The notes beneath the pieces are model-generated. The model did no database searches. It was not told the origin of the DNA and saw only the letters and a list, made by a program, of their open reading frames with translations. Below are positions 17,028-27,711 of a stretch of 64,000 bases of DNA, piece after piece. Location of the stretch: NCBI RefSeq assembly GCF_017696055.1, contig NZ_JAAORG010000001.1, forward strand, positions 186,001-250,000. The letters are read 5' to 3'. Numbering within the stretch: position 1 is the stretch's first letter; every line of letters begins with the position of its first letter. The DNA is from Prochlorococcus marinus XMU1406. GTDB lineage: Bacteria; Cyanobacteriota; Cyanobacteriia; PCC-6307; Cyanobiaceae. Position numbers and translations under genes: made by a program.

Positions 17028-19772
17028 TCAGCTAGGTTTGAAAACGATCTCATCTTTTTTAGCAGGGTTAAGTTTAATTGTTATATTTTTTTTGTTTTTG
17101 AAGTTATCCTCTAAAAGTTTTGCAGCCAAGGGATTTTCTATTTGTCTTCTAAGTTCCCTGCTAAGTGGCCTAGCACCATATTCAGGTTCGTAAGAATCGT
17201 TTGCAATTTTATTAATAACTTTTTTGTCTATAGCTATATTTATTTTCTGTTCAAGTAGCAGGTTTTTTAAATCTTCTGTTTGTAAAATTATTATTTTTTG
17301 AAGTTCATCAATAGATAATGGATTAAACTTTACAACTTCGTCAATTCTATTTAAAAATTCAGGTCTAAAAATTGAAGACAATGTATTACTAATGGAATCA
17401 TCTAAGATTTGTTGGTCTTTTTCTAACTTTCCCTCACTTTTAGAAATCTTTTGTGAATACTCCAGTATAGATTTACCCGCTAGGTTGCTTGTCATAATGA
17501 TTACGGTATTTTTGAAGTCTACGGTCCTTCCTTGAGAGTCCGTTAATCTTCCCTCATCTAAGACTTGTAAAAGGATATTAAAAACTTCTGAATGTGCTTT
17601 TTCTATCTCATCAAGAAGTATTACTGAATAGGGTTTACGTCTTACAGCTTCAGTTAATTGACCTCCCTCTTCATAACCAACATAACCTGGAGGAGCTCCC
17701 AAAAGTCTTGCTACGGCATTTTTCTCCATATATTCACTCATGTCTAATCTTAAAAGTGCGTCTTCTTCATCAAATAAAGCTGTTGCAAGAGATTTTGCTA
17801 ATTCTGTTTTACCAACACCTGTAGGACCCATAAATAAAAAAGATCCGATAGGTCTTTTAGGACTTTTCATGCCAACGCGAGCTCTTCTAATTGCAGCAGA
17901 AACAGCTTCTATAGCTTTTTCTTGTCCAATAACTTTTTCACTAAGTTCTATTTCTAGATTGACTAATTTCTTACGTTCATTTGAAACTACTTTAGAAATT
18001 GGAATACCTGTAATTTTTGAGACAACATCCGCAATATCATCAGGTTCAACTTGATATTTAAAAGGGAAATTTCTATTTTTCTTTATTTTATTAAAGTTCT
18101 CTTCAACTTTTTGTATTTCATTTTCTATTTCATTTAACTCTTCTTCAAGCTTTTCTAAATAATCCAGATCATTTTCAATTTTGCGATTTGATTTATCTTT
18201 AATTTGTTTTGTTAGCTTATCTTCTTCTTTCATTAAAATAGATAATTGCTCCATTTCTTCCCTTAAAATGTTCCAATTGTCCAAAAGAACGTTCAATTTT
18301 GACTCTGATTGTTGCCTCATATTCAGCAGTTTTTCTTGAGCTTCGATATTTTCTCCTTGCAAATTATTCAGTTTTTCATTAATAGTATGAAGTTTATTTT
18401 CTTGTTGGAGAATTATTTGAGGCTTTTTATTAGACTCGATTTTTAACTCTGCAGCTGCTTCATCAATTAAATCTATTGCTTTATCAGGAAGACATTTATC
18501 ACTGATGTATCTGTCGGCCAATTTTGCAGAATAGTTTACAGCTTCTTCAGAAATTTTTATTCCATGATGTGATTCATATTTCTTTTTTATACCTTGCAGT
18601 ATTTTTGCGCTTAATTCTACTGAAGGTTCATTAACAACTATCTTTTGAAAGCAATTATTTAATGCCTGATCTTTTTCAATAGTTTCACGAAATTTCTCAG
18701 GAGTTGTTGTACCGATACATCTAAGTTCTCCTTCAGCCAGTAAAGGTTTTAAGATATTGCTAATGTCGGTAGAAGATCTTTCAGAACTTAATATTGAATG
18801 AATTTCATCAATAAATAGAATCATTCCTTGGTTTGGATTGCTTAGTTCTTGCATTATTAAGCTTAGCCTTTCTTCTAGTTGGCCTCTAAATTTTGTCCCA
18901 GAAACTAAAGCACCTAAGTCAAGCGAAATAATTTTAAAGTCTGTTAAAGAATCAGGAACTTTTTTGTCTACAATTAATTGCGCAAGTAATTTTGCAATTG
19001 AGGTTTTACCAACTCCAGGATTGCCGATAAGTATAGGATTATTTTTGTTTCTTCTGCAAAGTACCCTCATTAAATTATTGATCTCATTTTCTCTCCCTAA
19101 AACAGGATCCAGTAAGCCTTTTGTAGCTGATTCTGTTAAATCTTTTCCATAAATTAAGAGAGCATTTTCATCTTTCCCAACTTGTTTTTTGGTTTCAATT
19201 TGAAGTTTACTTTTGGGTAATGGGACAATAGTTTCTTTAAATTTTTCTTCTTTAACTAAAGTCTCTTTATTTGATTGATTATTTATTTCAAGTACATTCT
19301 CATAATTAAAAGAATCTTTTGATTGATTAATATTTGGGAAAAACTTTAATTCTTCTTCTAATTTTTCCATCGAAAGGTTGCCTTCTTCAAAAACATAATT
19401 TCCAATTCTTAAATCTCTTCCAAGAGCAATTAGTAAATGAGGGATTTCTATGAATCTCGATCCCCATTGAATTTTAATCTGATTCGCATTATCTAATAAA
19501 ATTTCTAAATCTTCTCCGATAGTAAAAATATCTGACTCATTTGTTGGAGTATCTTCTAAAAAATCTTCTGTTATATCTAAAACTGTATCTTGGTCAATTG
19601 ATAATTTTTCTATAAAAGCAAAAAATTCACTTGATGAGAACAATGTATGAATTATGTGTTCAATATTAAACTCGCTATGATCCCATTTTTTTGCTGTTTC
19701 TTCCCCTAATAAAAGAAGATTCCAACTGATATCGCTAAATAGTTCAGGACTGGATGTAAGTGTTTCTCTCAT
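17028..19772 (-). CDS. clpB: ClpB-type AAA+ disaggregase paralogue
   Basis: A Hsp100 ATPase of 914 residues with two AAA+ modules. A divergent N-terminal domain (about 1-150) is followed by a linker and NBD1 with Walker A GNPGVGKTS and Walker B ILFIDEIHS. A long charged coiled coil (about residues 415-560) matches the ClpB middle domain. NBD2 has GPTGVGKTELAKS and VILLDEIEKAH. I see no ClpP-binding IGF/L loop, so this is a ClpB-like disaggregase rather than ClpC. The N-domain is far from canonical ClpB and cyanobacteria often have a second ClpB, so this may be ClpB2. It is divergent from eno. Confidence 0.88.
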   Translation of the reverse strand: MRETLTSSPELFSDISWNLLLLGEETAKKWDHSEFNIEHIIHTLFSSSEFFAFIEKLSIDQDTVLDITEDFLEDTPTNESDIFTIGEDLEILLDNANQIKIQWGSRFIEIPHLLIALGRDLRIGNYVFEEGNLSMEKLEEELKFFPNINQSKDSFNYENVLEINNQSNKETLVKEEKFKETIVPLPKSKLQIETKKQVGKDENALLIYGKDLTESATKGLLDPVLGRENEINNLMRVLCRRNKNNPILIGNPGVGKTSIAKLLAQLIVDKKVPDSLTDFKIISLDLGALVSGTKFRGQLEERLSLIMQELSNPNQGMILFIDEIHSILSSERSSTDISNILKPLLAEGELRCIGTTTPEKFRETIEKDQALNNCFQKIVVNEPSVELSAKILQGIKKKYESHHGIKISEEAVNYSAKLADRYISDKCLPDKAIDLIDEAAAELKIESNKKPQIILQQENKLHTINEKLNNLQGENIEAQEKLLNMRQQSESKLNVLLDNWNILREEMEQLSILMKEEDKLTKQIKDKSNRKIENDLDYLEKLEEELNEIENEIQKVEENFNKIKKNRNFPFKYQVEPDDIADVVSKITGIPISKVVSNERKKLVNLEIELSEKVIGQEKAIEAVSAAIRRARVGMKSPKRPIGSFLFMGPTGVGKTELAKSLATALFDEEDALLRLDMSEYMEKNAVARLLGAPPGYVGYEEGGQLTEAVRRKPYSVILLDEIEKAHSEVFNILLQVLDEGRLTDSQGRTVDFKNTVIIMTSNLAGKSILEYSQKISKSEGKLEKDQQILDDSISNTLSSIFRPEFLNRIDEVVKFNPLSIDELQKIIILQTEDLKNLLLEQKINIAIDKKVINKIANDSYEPEYGARPLSRELRRQIENPLAAKLLEDNFKNKKNITIKLNPAKKDEIVFKPS

Positions 19773-20031
19773 AAACTATAAAAACTATAGTTGATTATTA
19801 ATTAATATTCTAAATAGTATCTGCATTAATAATCATCCAATAATTTTTAAATTGTAAGATGAATTTGAAAAATATGTTCATAAGAGGGGTTGCAGGGACT
19901 TTAGAATTAATAAAAGCGTTAACTAATATTTGAGTTGTTATGAAACTAAAAATTATAATTGTTTAACATATATATTTCAGATATTAGCCAAATAGTTCAG
20001 CTATTAATAGGATTTAAATAGTAATAATTAA

Positions 20032-21327
<1,296 letters not shown>

Positions 21328-21330
21328 TTT

Positions 21331-22998
21331 TTAGCGCTTAAGTTTTTCTAAACGTGAGCCTTTTCTCATACTTAATTGGCACTTTATCCAATCAATACTT
21401 ATTGGTAGTGCAAAAAAAAGTGGCAACAATGCAAAATTATTTTGTTTATTGGTTACTAGTAAAGCAGATGCAATTGATAAGCTTCCTATAAGAATTGAAT
21501 GGCCTAAAGTTTTTTGAGCAGTAAACATTTTTTTGAATTGCCTATCAGACTCTCCCATTCTTATTTGCAATTGTAAATCGCCCTGCTCTAATCTTTCTAA
21601 ACTTTCATCTATTCTTTTGGGAATGCCAACAGCTTTCGATCCTAGTTCACCTACTTGCCTTCCAAATTGGTTAATTAAATCGTTGGGAGTTTGATTATTT
21701 GAAGTCATAAGTTCTATTAAATAAGGCTTGGTAACTGATACAAGGTTAAACCCTGGATCAAGCATTCTACCAACTCCTTCAAAAGTTGATAAAGCTCTCA
21801 TCACAAAGATTAAATCTACTGGTAGTTGAAATGGTGTTTCATAAACAAGTTCGTATAAATCTCCAGATAATTTTTCAATAATATTTGGACTAAATGGTGG
21901 AGTTAAGGCTTCTTTAAGCATCAATCTGACTAATCTTCTGACTGGTCCTACATCAATATCTTTTGAAATTAGTCCAGCTTGTTGTAATTGACTGACAAGT
22001 GATGAGGCGTCTCTTAAAGCAGCAGCCTTAACCATCCCCCCTAATCTTGTTTGAAGATTATTTGAGATATTGCCCATCATTCCAAAATCATAAAAAATCA
22101 ATTTACCTTCATTTGAAACTGCTAGATTCCCTGGATGAGGGTCTGCATGAAAAAAACCGTAATTTACTAATTGTTTCAAATAACTGATGGCGCCTATTTC
22201 TGCGATTTTAGGTAAATCAATTTCTTGTGATTGTAATTTTTCTAAATCGCTTATTTTTGTTCCTTCTAGATAACTTAAACAAAGGACTTTTTCACTGCTC
22301 ATATCCCAAATTACTTCAGGAACTTCAACATTTTCATCATCAAGAAATTGCTGTCTAAATCTTGCTGCATATTGTGCTTCAGAATTAAAATCAAGCTCCT
22401 TCATGAGAACTTTCCTACACTCTTTAGCAATCTCAACCCAGTTTCTACCTCGACTCCAATTCTTATTTTTCTGCAATAATCCTGCTATTTGCTGCATTAT
22501 GCCCAAATCTATAATAAACAATTCTTTTAAGTTAGGCCTTTGAACTTTAAAAACTACTTTCTTACCATCTTTTAAAGTCGCCCTATGGACCTGAGCTAGT
22601 GATGCTGATCCAACCGGTTCACATATTATTTGATCTATTTCATTAAACTTACATCCTAGTTCTTCTCTTATAGTTTCTTCAACTTGCGCAAATGAAAAAT
22701 TAGGAACTTGATCCTGCAATTTAGACAATTCCTGTATCCAGGTATTAGGAATTAAATCAGGTCTCGCTGATAATAATTGTCCAATTTTAATAAATGCTGA
22801 TCCAAGCGTTATTAATTGATTAGTAAACCACCTAGCTCTTTTAATTTGGACCCTACTTTTTTCATTATTCTTATTTTGGAAAATTGTAAATCTGATATTA
22901 TCTATCCATAAATTTATTAAAAGCGAAATCAGAGTTATCCAAATAAGAAAGGCCCTCTTCAATTTTTTTAAAGGATAATGAAGAATGTGATAACTCAT
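21331..22998 (-). CDS. AarF/ABC1/UbiB-family atypical kinase
   Basis: The 555-residue protein has the UbiB/ABC1K signature: KIGQLLSARPDLIP (the KxGQ motif, about residues 72-85), the Ala-rich ASLAQVHRATLKDGKKVVFKVQRP nucleotide loop and Lys, HADPHPGN in the catalytic loop and FYDFGMMG at the metal site. A hydrophobic segment near the N-terminus and two near the C-terminus suggest membrane attachment. Relatives act in quinone or prenyl-lipid metabolism and photosynthetic regulation in plastids; the exact target here is unknown. It overlaps the upstream small gene by 4 bp (ATGA). Confidence 0.9.
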   Translation of the reverse strand: MSYHILHYPLKKLKRAFLIWITLISLLINLWIDNIRFTIFQNKNNEKSRVQIKRARWFTNQLITLGSAFIKIGQLLSARPDLIPNTWIQELSKLQDQVPNFSFAQVEETIREELGCKFNEIDQIICEPVGSASLAQVHRATLKDGKKVVFKVQRPNLKELFIIDLGIMQQIAGLLQKNKNWSRGRNWVEIAKECRKVLMKELDFNSEAQYAARFRQQFLDDENVEVPEVIWDMSSEKVLCLSYLEGTKISDLEKLQSQEIDLPKIAEIGAISYLKQLVNYGFFHADPHPGNLAVSNEGKLIFYDFGMMGNISNNLQTRLGGMVKAAALRDASSLVSQLQQAGLISKDIDVGPVRRLVRLMLKEALTPPFSPNIIEKLSGDLYELVYETPFQLPVDLIFVMRALSTFEGVGRMLDPGFNLVSVTKPYLIELMTSNNQTPNDLINQFGRQVGELGSKAVGIPKRIDESLERLEQGDLQLQIRMGESDRQFKKMFTAQKTLGHSILIGSLSIASALLVTNKQNNFALLPLFFALPISIDWIKCQLSMRKGSRLEKLKR

Positions 22999-23312
22999 TT
23001 AATTTGATTATTTATATTTTTGTTAAAGAGATCAATTTGCTTATTGATACCTTCAATTTCATTTAAAGCTTTATTTATTTTGGAATCTTGATAAGTATTT
23101 TTAGACTCATTTTCTTGAATATTTTCGGCTTTTTCCAGTCTTGATGCTTCTTCGATTATGGATTCTTTTAAACTATCAAATTCTTTTTTGAGAATTTCTG
23201 GAGCGTCCTGTGCAATATTTGTTGCTTCTTCAATTTTTTCAACCAATATTTCGTTTAATTTTTCGGTTACTTTCTTAATGGCAGCTTTTAAAAGGTAATC
23301 AGAGTTGGTCAT
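22995..23312 (-). CDS. Hypothetical charged coiled-coil protein, translationally coupled to the AarF kinase
   Basis: I do not recognise this 105-residue protein. It is very rich in Glu, Lys, Ile and Asn, with no Cys or Trp and no membrane segment. Heptad-like spacing of hydrophobic residues over most of its length suggests coiled coils. Its stop overlaps the kinase start by 4 bp, a sign of translational coupling, so it may act with the AarF/UbiB protein. Confidence 0.7.
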   Translation of the reverse strand: MTNSDYLLKAAIKKVTEKLNEILVEKIEEATNIAQDAPEILKKEFDSLKESIIEEASRLEKAENIQENESKNTYQDSKINKALNEIEGINKQIDLFNKNINNQIK

Positions 23313-23567
23313 GAAAAATATAATGTTTCAACGGCAATTGATTTTTCGATATGACCTAATAATAGATCAATACAGAACATTTCACGTAACTGATCATTTT
23401 GATAATTAATTTTTTATGTTTTTCCTATGTAAGTTTGTTTCTATATTAAGCTTTTTTCTCTTTTTTCTTTTAACTTATATCTATATAAAGGTTCAGGTAT
23501 TTACTCTAAAAATATCTTCTAACCAAGAACTCATCTAATTAACTACTAAAAAAGGAGTTTTTAAAAA

Positions 23568-24524
23568 TTGGAAATCATTGAGTCAGATGTAGTTATTATC
23601 GGAGGAGGCCCCGCCGGATGTACTTGCGCACTTTATACATCTCGTTCAAACTTAAAGACAGTAATTTTAGATAAAAATCCATCTGTTGGCGCCTTAGCAA
23701 TAACTCATCAAATAGCTAATTATCCAGGTGTTCCGGTTGATATAAGTGGAGAAAAATTACTTACTCTAATGAGAGAGCAGGCTGTGCAATACGGCACAGA
23801 TTATAGAAGAGCGCAAGTGTTTGGAATAGACGCTAGTGGAGAATGGAAAATGGTTTATACGCCCGAAGGTACTTTCAAAGCTAAAGCACTTGTACTTGCA
23901 AGTGGAGCCATGGGTAGGCCTGCATCATTTAAGGGCGAAGCCGATTTTCTTGGCAAAGGAGTAAGTTATTGTGCTACATGTGATGGGGCTTTTTATAAAA
24001 ATAGAGAAGTTGCCGTTGTTGGAGTGAATAAGGAGGCAATTGAGGAGGCAACTGTTCTAACTAAATTTGCATCAACTGTGCATTGGATTACATCAAGTGA
24101 TCCTAAATCAGATAATGAAGAAGCTATGGAATTGATGGATAATTCAAATATAAAACATTGGAGTAGAACAAGATTATTGGAAATATTGGGCGATGATATG
24201 GGAGTGAATGGGGTTGTTGTGAAAAATAAACAAGAAGAAAATCCTATCAATTTAAATTTAGATGGAGTGTTTGTCTACATGAGTGGTTCAAAGCCGATTA
24301 CTGATTTTTTAGGGGATCAAATTGCTTTAAAAGAAGACGGAGGAGTTATTGTTGATGATTTTATGTCTACAAACTCTGATGGAGTATGGGCTATTGGAGA
24401 TATAAGAAATACACCATTTAAGCAAGCCGTAGTTGCGGCTTCTGATGGATGTATTGCTGCAATGTCAATTGATAGATACTTAAATAGTCGAAAAAATATA
24501 AGAGTTGATTGGATTCATTCTTAA
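23568..24524 (+). CDS. Thioredoxin-reductase-like flavoprotein lacking NADPH motifs (possible DDOR type)
   Basis: This 318-residue protein has the low-molecular-weight thioredoxin reductase layout. FAD-binding VVIIGGGPAGCTCALYTSR is at residues 9-27, the redox pair CATC in SYCATCDGAF lies at about residues 135-145, and the FAD motif GVWAIGDIRN is near the end. The NADPH domain looks degraded: the expected GGGxSAxEEA reads GVNKEAIEEA, and the HRRxxxR motif is absent (HWITSSDPK instead). That pattern resembles the diflavin-linked disulfide oxidoreductases described from Gloeobacter and marine cyanobacteria more than a true NADPH thioredoxin reductase. The start is TTG at 23568 after a good AAAGGAG ribosome site. 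Confidence 0.85.
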   Translation: MEIIESDVVIIGGGPAGCTCALYTSRSNLKTVILDKNPSVGALAITHQIANYPGVPVDISGEKLLTLMREQAVQYGTDYRRAQVFGIDASGEWKMVYTPEGTFKAKALVLASGAMGRPASFKGEADFLGKGVSYCATCDGAFYKNREVAVVGVNKEAIEEATVLTKFASTVHWITSSDPKSDNEEAMELMDNSNIKHWSRTRLLEILGDDMGVNGVVVKNKQEENPINLNLDGVFVYMSGSKPITDFLGDQIALKEDGGVIVDDFMSTNSDGVWAIGDIRNTPFKQAVVAASDGCIAAMSIDRYLNSRKNIRVDWIHS

Positions 24525-24546
24525 AAATAAATCTTGCTTCTCTAAT

Positions 24547-24828
24547 TTAAAGGGGTGTTGCTTCTGAAATATAAGCAACTCCTCCGTAGTAGCTTAAATC
24601 GTCTCTTATGTTATCTCTCATTTTATCTATTAATTCTTGCTCACAAAAAACAATTACATGAGCATTTGCTCCTAATCCTGTAAATTCCATATCTTCAGTA
24701 ACAACTCTTTCAGGCCCTCTGCCTGTAGCGTGTTTCATAACTGTATATCCAGGAACATTAGCTTTTTCTAATGTTTTAATGATTGCATCTAGTTCTCTTT
24801 CACTAAATATCAAGTCTAATCTTTTCAT
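24547..24828 (-). CDS. sbtB: PII-like protein SbtB, partner of SbtA
   Basis: A small trimeric PII-fold protein of 93 residues that in characterised cyanobacteria binds adenine nucleotides and modulates the bicarbonate transporter SbtA. ELDAIIKTLEKANVPGYTVMK and the short T-loop region HATGRGPERVVTED are visible, and DDLSYYGGVAYISEATPL ends the protein. The C-terminal CGPxGC redox loop (R-loop) found in model SbtB proteins is absent. It begins 2 bp downstream of the sbtA stop, so it is co-transcribed. Confidence 0.88.
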   Translation of the reverse strand: MKRLDLIFSERELDAIIKTLEKANVPGYTVMKHATGRGPERVVTEDMEFTGLGANAHVIVFCEQELIDKMRDNIRDDLSYYGGVAYISEATPL

Positions 24829-24830
24829 TT

Positions 24831-25829
24831 TTATAGAGGGGACAATGGGATAATGGTATTTACTAAACTCATATATATGGGAATGCCAAGAACTATATTG
24901 AATGGGAAAGTTAGACCTAGTGTAGTTGAAATATAATAACTAGATTTGGCTTCTGGAACTGTCATCCTCATCGCTGTAGGAACTGCTAAATAAGAGGCGC
25001 TTGCACATAAAACCACAAATAAAAGTGCGTTGCCAGGACCTAAAGATAAAAATCTTGCAACGAAAACACCAATAAATGCGTTAAACAAAGGCATAAAAAT
25101 GGCAAAGCCAATCAAGAAAGAACCCGCATTCTTAAGTCTCGGCAATCTTTGAGCAGCGACTATTCCCATATCTAGCAAGAAGAAGCATTCTGCTCCATAG
25201 AATAATTGTCCAGTAAAAGGCTCCATTTTTGCAATCCCTGAGGGATTACTGGAAGCAGTCAGAAATCCTACAATTAAGCTTGAGAGCAATAAATAAACTG
25301 ATCCATTCAAAAGTGATTCGTGTAAAATTGCGCTTAGATGCATTTTTCTTGATTTTGGTCTATTTTGGGGAGCTGCAAATTTTACAAGTAATAATCCAAC
25401 AATTATTGCAGGAGATTCCATTAAAGCTAAGGCGCCAACCATAAACCCATCAAAGGCTATTTTTTGACTTTCCAAAAAACTTTCTGCGGAAATAAATGTC
25501 ACAGCACTAATTGAACCGTATGCTGCTGCTATTGCAGCTGAATTAAAGACATCAAACTTAAATCTTAAAATTAAAAATCCAATCAGCGGGATTAGAAGTG
25601 ACATCAGTATTGCAGCACTTAAAGTAGGCAATACTTGATCTGTAAAACCACTTTTCTGTATCTCTATACCTCCTTTAAACCCAATAGCTAGTAGCAGATA
25701 TAAGGAGAAGAGTTTAGGTAATGGAGCTGGTATTTCTAAATCAGATTTAAAGAGTACCGAAATTGCTCCAATCAAAAAGAAAAGAACGGGCGGGGCTAAT
25801 ACATTTTGCAGAATTGGATTTATTTCCAT
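24831..25829 (-). CDS. sbtA: SbtA-like sodium-dependent bicarbonate transporter
   Basis: An integral membrane protein of 332 residues with about ten hydrophobic helices in two repeats, fitting the SbtA (DUF897) family. It opens NPILQNVLAPPVLFFLIGAISVLFKSDLEIP, has AIAAAYGSISAVTFISA in the first repeat and VLCASASYLAVPTAMRM in the second; both match family motifs. It probably imports bicarbonate with sodium. It lies between the SulP transporter gene (6-bp gap) and sbtB (2-bp gap). In marine Prochlorococcus this SbtA is a distant relative of the tested freshwater proteins, so transport is inferred. Confidence 0.88.
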   Translation of the reverse strand: MEINPILQNVLAPPVLFFLIGAISVLFKSDLEIPAPLPKLFSLYLLLAIGFKGGIEIQKSGFTDQVLPTLSAAILMSLLIPLIGFLILRFKFDVFNSAAIAAAYGSISAVTFISAESFLESQKIAFDGFMVGALALMESPAIIVGLLLVKFAAPQNRPKSRKMHLSAILHESLLNGSVYLLLSSLIVGFLTASSNPSGIAKMEPFTGQLFYGAECFFLLDMGIVAAQRLPRLKNAGSFLIGFAIFMPLFNAFIGVFVARFLSLGPGNALLFVVLCASASYLAVPTAMRMTVPEAKSSYYISTTLGLTFPFNIVLGIPIYMSLVNTIIPLSPL

Positions 25830-25835
25830 AAATTA

Positions 25836-27488
25836 CTAGGATATTTCATTTAGAGCAGTTTCTAAAGCTTCTTTTCTTGTTTCAATAATGCCTTCAACTC
25901 CAAACTTAGCTAATCTATCTTTTACTTTTTCATTAGCACCAGCAACAAATGCTTTTCTGGAATTATTTTTTGCTTCTTGCATCATATCCTCTATTGCAAG
26001 AGTCGCGGTAACTCCAAGTCGTGGTACATCAGTAATATCTAATATCAAAACTTTGTAGTTTCTTACAAGCATCATTCTCTCAGATATGCCTTTAGCTGCT
26101 CCAAAACTAAGTGGACCTTTAAGTCTAAAAAGCATTACCTCGCCTGAACATCTATCTAGAAGTGCTTTTTCATCAGCAGGCAAAGCATTTTTCCCTTGAT
26201 CATCTTCTGATAAAGGATTATCCTCATCCATACCTTCTAGTTGAGTTTCGGTTATTGAATCAATAGTGAGCATATTTGCTATGAATACACCGACTAAAAC
26301 TGCCCAAATTAAATCCCAAAAAACAGTCATTAAAAGTACTCCGTACATTACTAATGATGTTTTTAAAGATAATTTGTGAGCCCTCCTCAAGAATCCCCAA
26401 TCAATAATATCTAGACCTACTTTTATAAGAATTCCTGCTAGCAATGCAGTTGGTATTTGCTCAGCCAAAGGTCCTGCACCAACTAAAACTATCAACAACA
26501 CAACCGAGTGAACCATACCAGAAATTGGAGTTGATCCTCCAGATTTAACATTTATAACTGTTCTCATTGTTGCTCCTGCTCCAGGTAAACCTGAAAACAG
26601 ACCTGCAACAGCATTTCCTATTCCTTGACCAATAAGTTCTCTATCAGAATTATGTTTTGTTTGAGAGATATTGTCTGCTACAAGAGATGTCAGTAAGGAG
26701 TCAATTGCGCCAAGAACTGCTAGGACTAATCCTGCTTTGAAAATAATTGGGAAATATTGATTAAAACTTGGGAAATTTAAAGATGGAATTCCCCTTGGGA
26801 TTTCTCCAATTCTATCAATAGCTCCATCTCCAAAAATTAATATTGATATTGGGGTAACTATCAATAGGGCCAAGAGAGGAGAAGGAACCCACTGACTTAT
26901 TTTTCTAGGAGTAAGAAATACTATACCTAGTGTCATTATTGCTACTCCAATAGCAGCACCATTGGGCTGGAAATTTGAAAATACAGTAGTTAAAGATTCG
27001 ACAACTCCACCTCGAGTGCTAATTCCAAGTAATGGTCCAATCTGAAGCGCAATTATTATTACTCCAATACCAGACATAAATCCTGAAACAACAGAATATG
27101 GAACTAAAGTAATGTATTTACCTAATTTTAAAATTCCGAATAATATTTGCAGTAAGCCGCCAATGACTACCGCTGCCATAACTAAAGGTAAAATTTGTCC
27201 TGCAGAAAGATCTCTTGGAACCCCTATGGCTGCTAAGCCTGCCACTACACCTGCAACAGTAACACTCATGGGACCTGTAGGTCCACTAACTTGAGCAGGT
27301 GTTCCGCCGAATAATGCTGCTAAAAAACCAACTACTACTGCTCCATATAGTCCATAAATTGCTCCGCCAGGTCCTAACGCAGCATTACCAAAAGCAAGAG
27401 CGAGAGGTAAAGCTACCACTGCGGCTGTGATGCCTCCAAGAATATCGCCTCTTACATTTTTTAGATGAAATCCATTAATTATTTTCAA
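25836..27488 (-). CDS. bicA: SulP-family anion transporter, BicA-like bicarbonate uptake
   Basis: A SulP transporter of 550 residues. The membrane domain (about residues 1-400) opens NVRGDILGGITAAVVALPLALAFG and includes GTPAQVSGPTGPMSV and GLFSGLPGAGATMRT. A cytosolic STAS domain follows (about 435-550) with KVLILDITDVPRLGVTATLAIEDM. BicA of Synechococcus is a low-affinity sodium-bicarbonate carrier of this family, and the neighbouring sbtA and sbtB favour bicarbonate over sulfate. The ATG at 27488 comes after AAGGAGAGC, a good ribosome site. It is first in a three-gene operon. Confidence 0.85.
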   Translation of the reverse strand: MKIINGFHLKNVRGDILGGITAAVVALPLALAFGNAALGPGGAIYGLYGAVVVGFLAALFGGTPAQVSGPTGPMSVTVAGVVAGLAAIGVPRDLSAGQILPLVMAAVVIGGLLQILFGILKLGKYITLVPYSVVSGFMSGIGVIIIALQIGPLLGISTRGGVVESLTTVFSNFQPNGAAIGVAIMTLGIVFLTPRKISQWVPSPLLALLIVTPISILIFGDGAIDRIGEIPRGIPSLNFPSFNQYFPIIFKAGLVLAVLGAIDSLLTSLVADNISQTKHNSDRELIGQGIGNAVAGLFSGLPGAGATMRTVINVKSGGSTPISGMVHSVVLLIVLVGAGPLAEQIPTALLAGILIKVGLDIIDWGFLRRAHKLSLKTSLVMYGVLLMTVFWDLIWAVLVGVFIANMLTIDSITETQLEGMDEDNPLSEDDQGKNALPADEKALLDRCSGEVMLFRLKGPLSFGAAKGISERMMLVRNYKVLILDITDVPRLGVTATLAIEDMMQEAKNNSRKAFVAGANEKVKDRLAKFGVEGIIETRKEALETALNEIS

Positions 27489-27711
27489 AGATGCTCTCCT
27501 TAAAATAAATACTTAACTAGAAGATATTATCTCTAAATGACGTAAATTTGTGAAAAATGAACTTTGTGCAAAATATTTTTGTAACTTTTTTTCTCTTATT
27601 TACATAAATTTTAGTTAATTTTCCTGAACAAAAGGAGTCTCTGATTGATTTAAGTGTGAGGTGAGCGATTAATGTATTAAATAAATATTTTTTAATTTAA
27701 ATAATATTCAA

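Noticed and set aside
19859-19933. 24-codon ATG frame between the clpB-like gene and eno
   Set aside because: Too short, no ribosome site, no recognisable peptide; likely chance in the promoter region.
27654-27667. Sequence whose complement resembles the Yfr1 small-RNA core (two mismatches over 11 nt)
   Set aside because: No flanking stem-loops or T-run terminator, and Yfr1 is known from a different neighbourhood.
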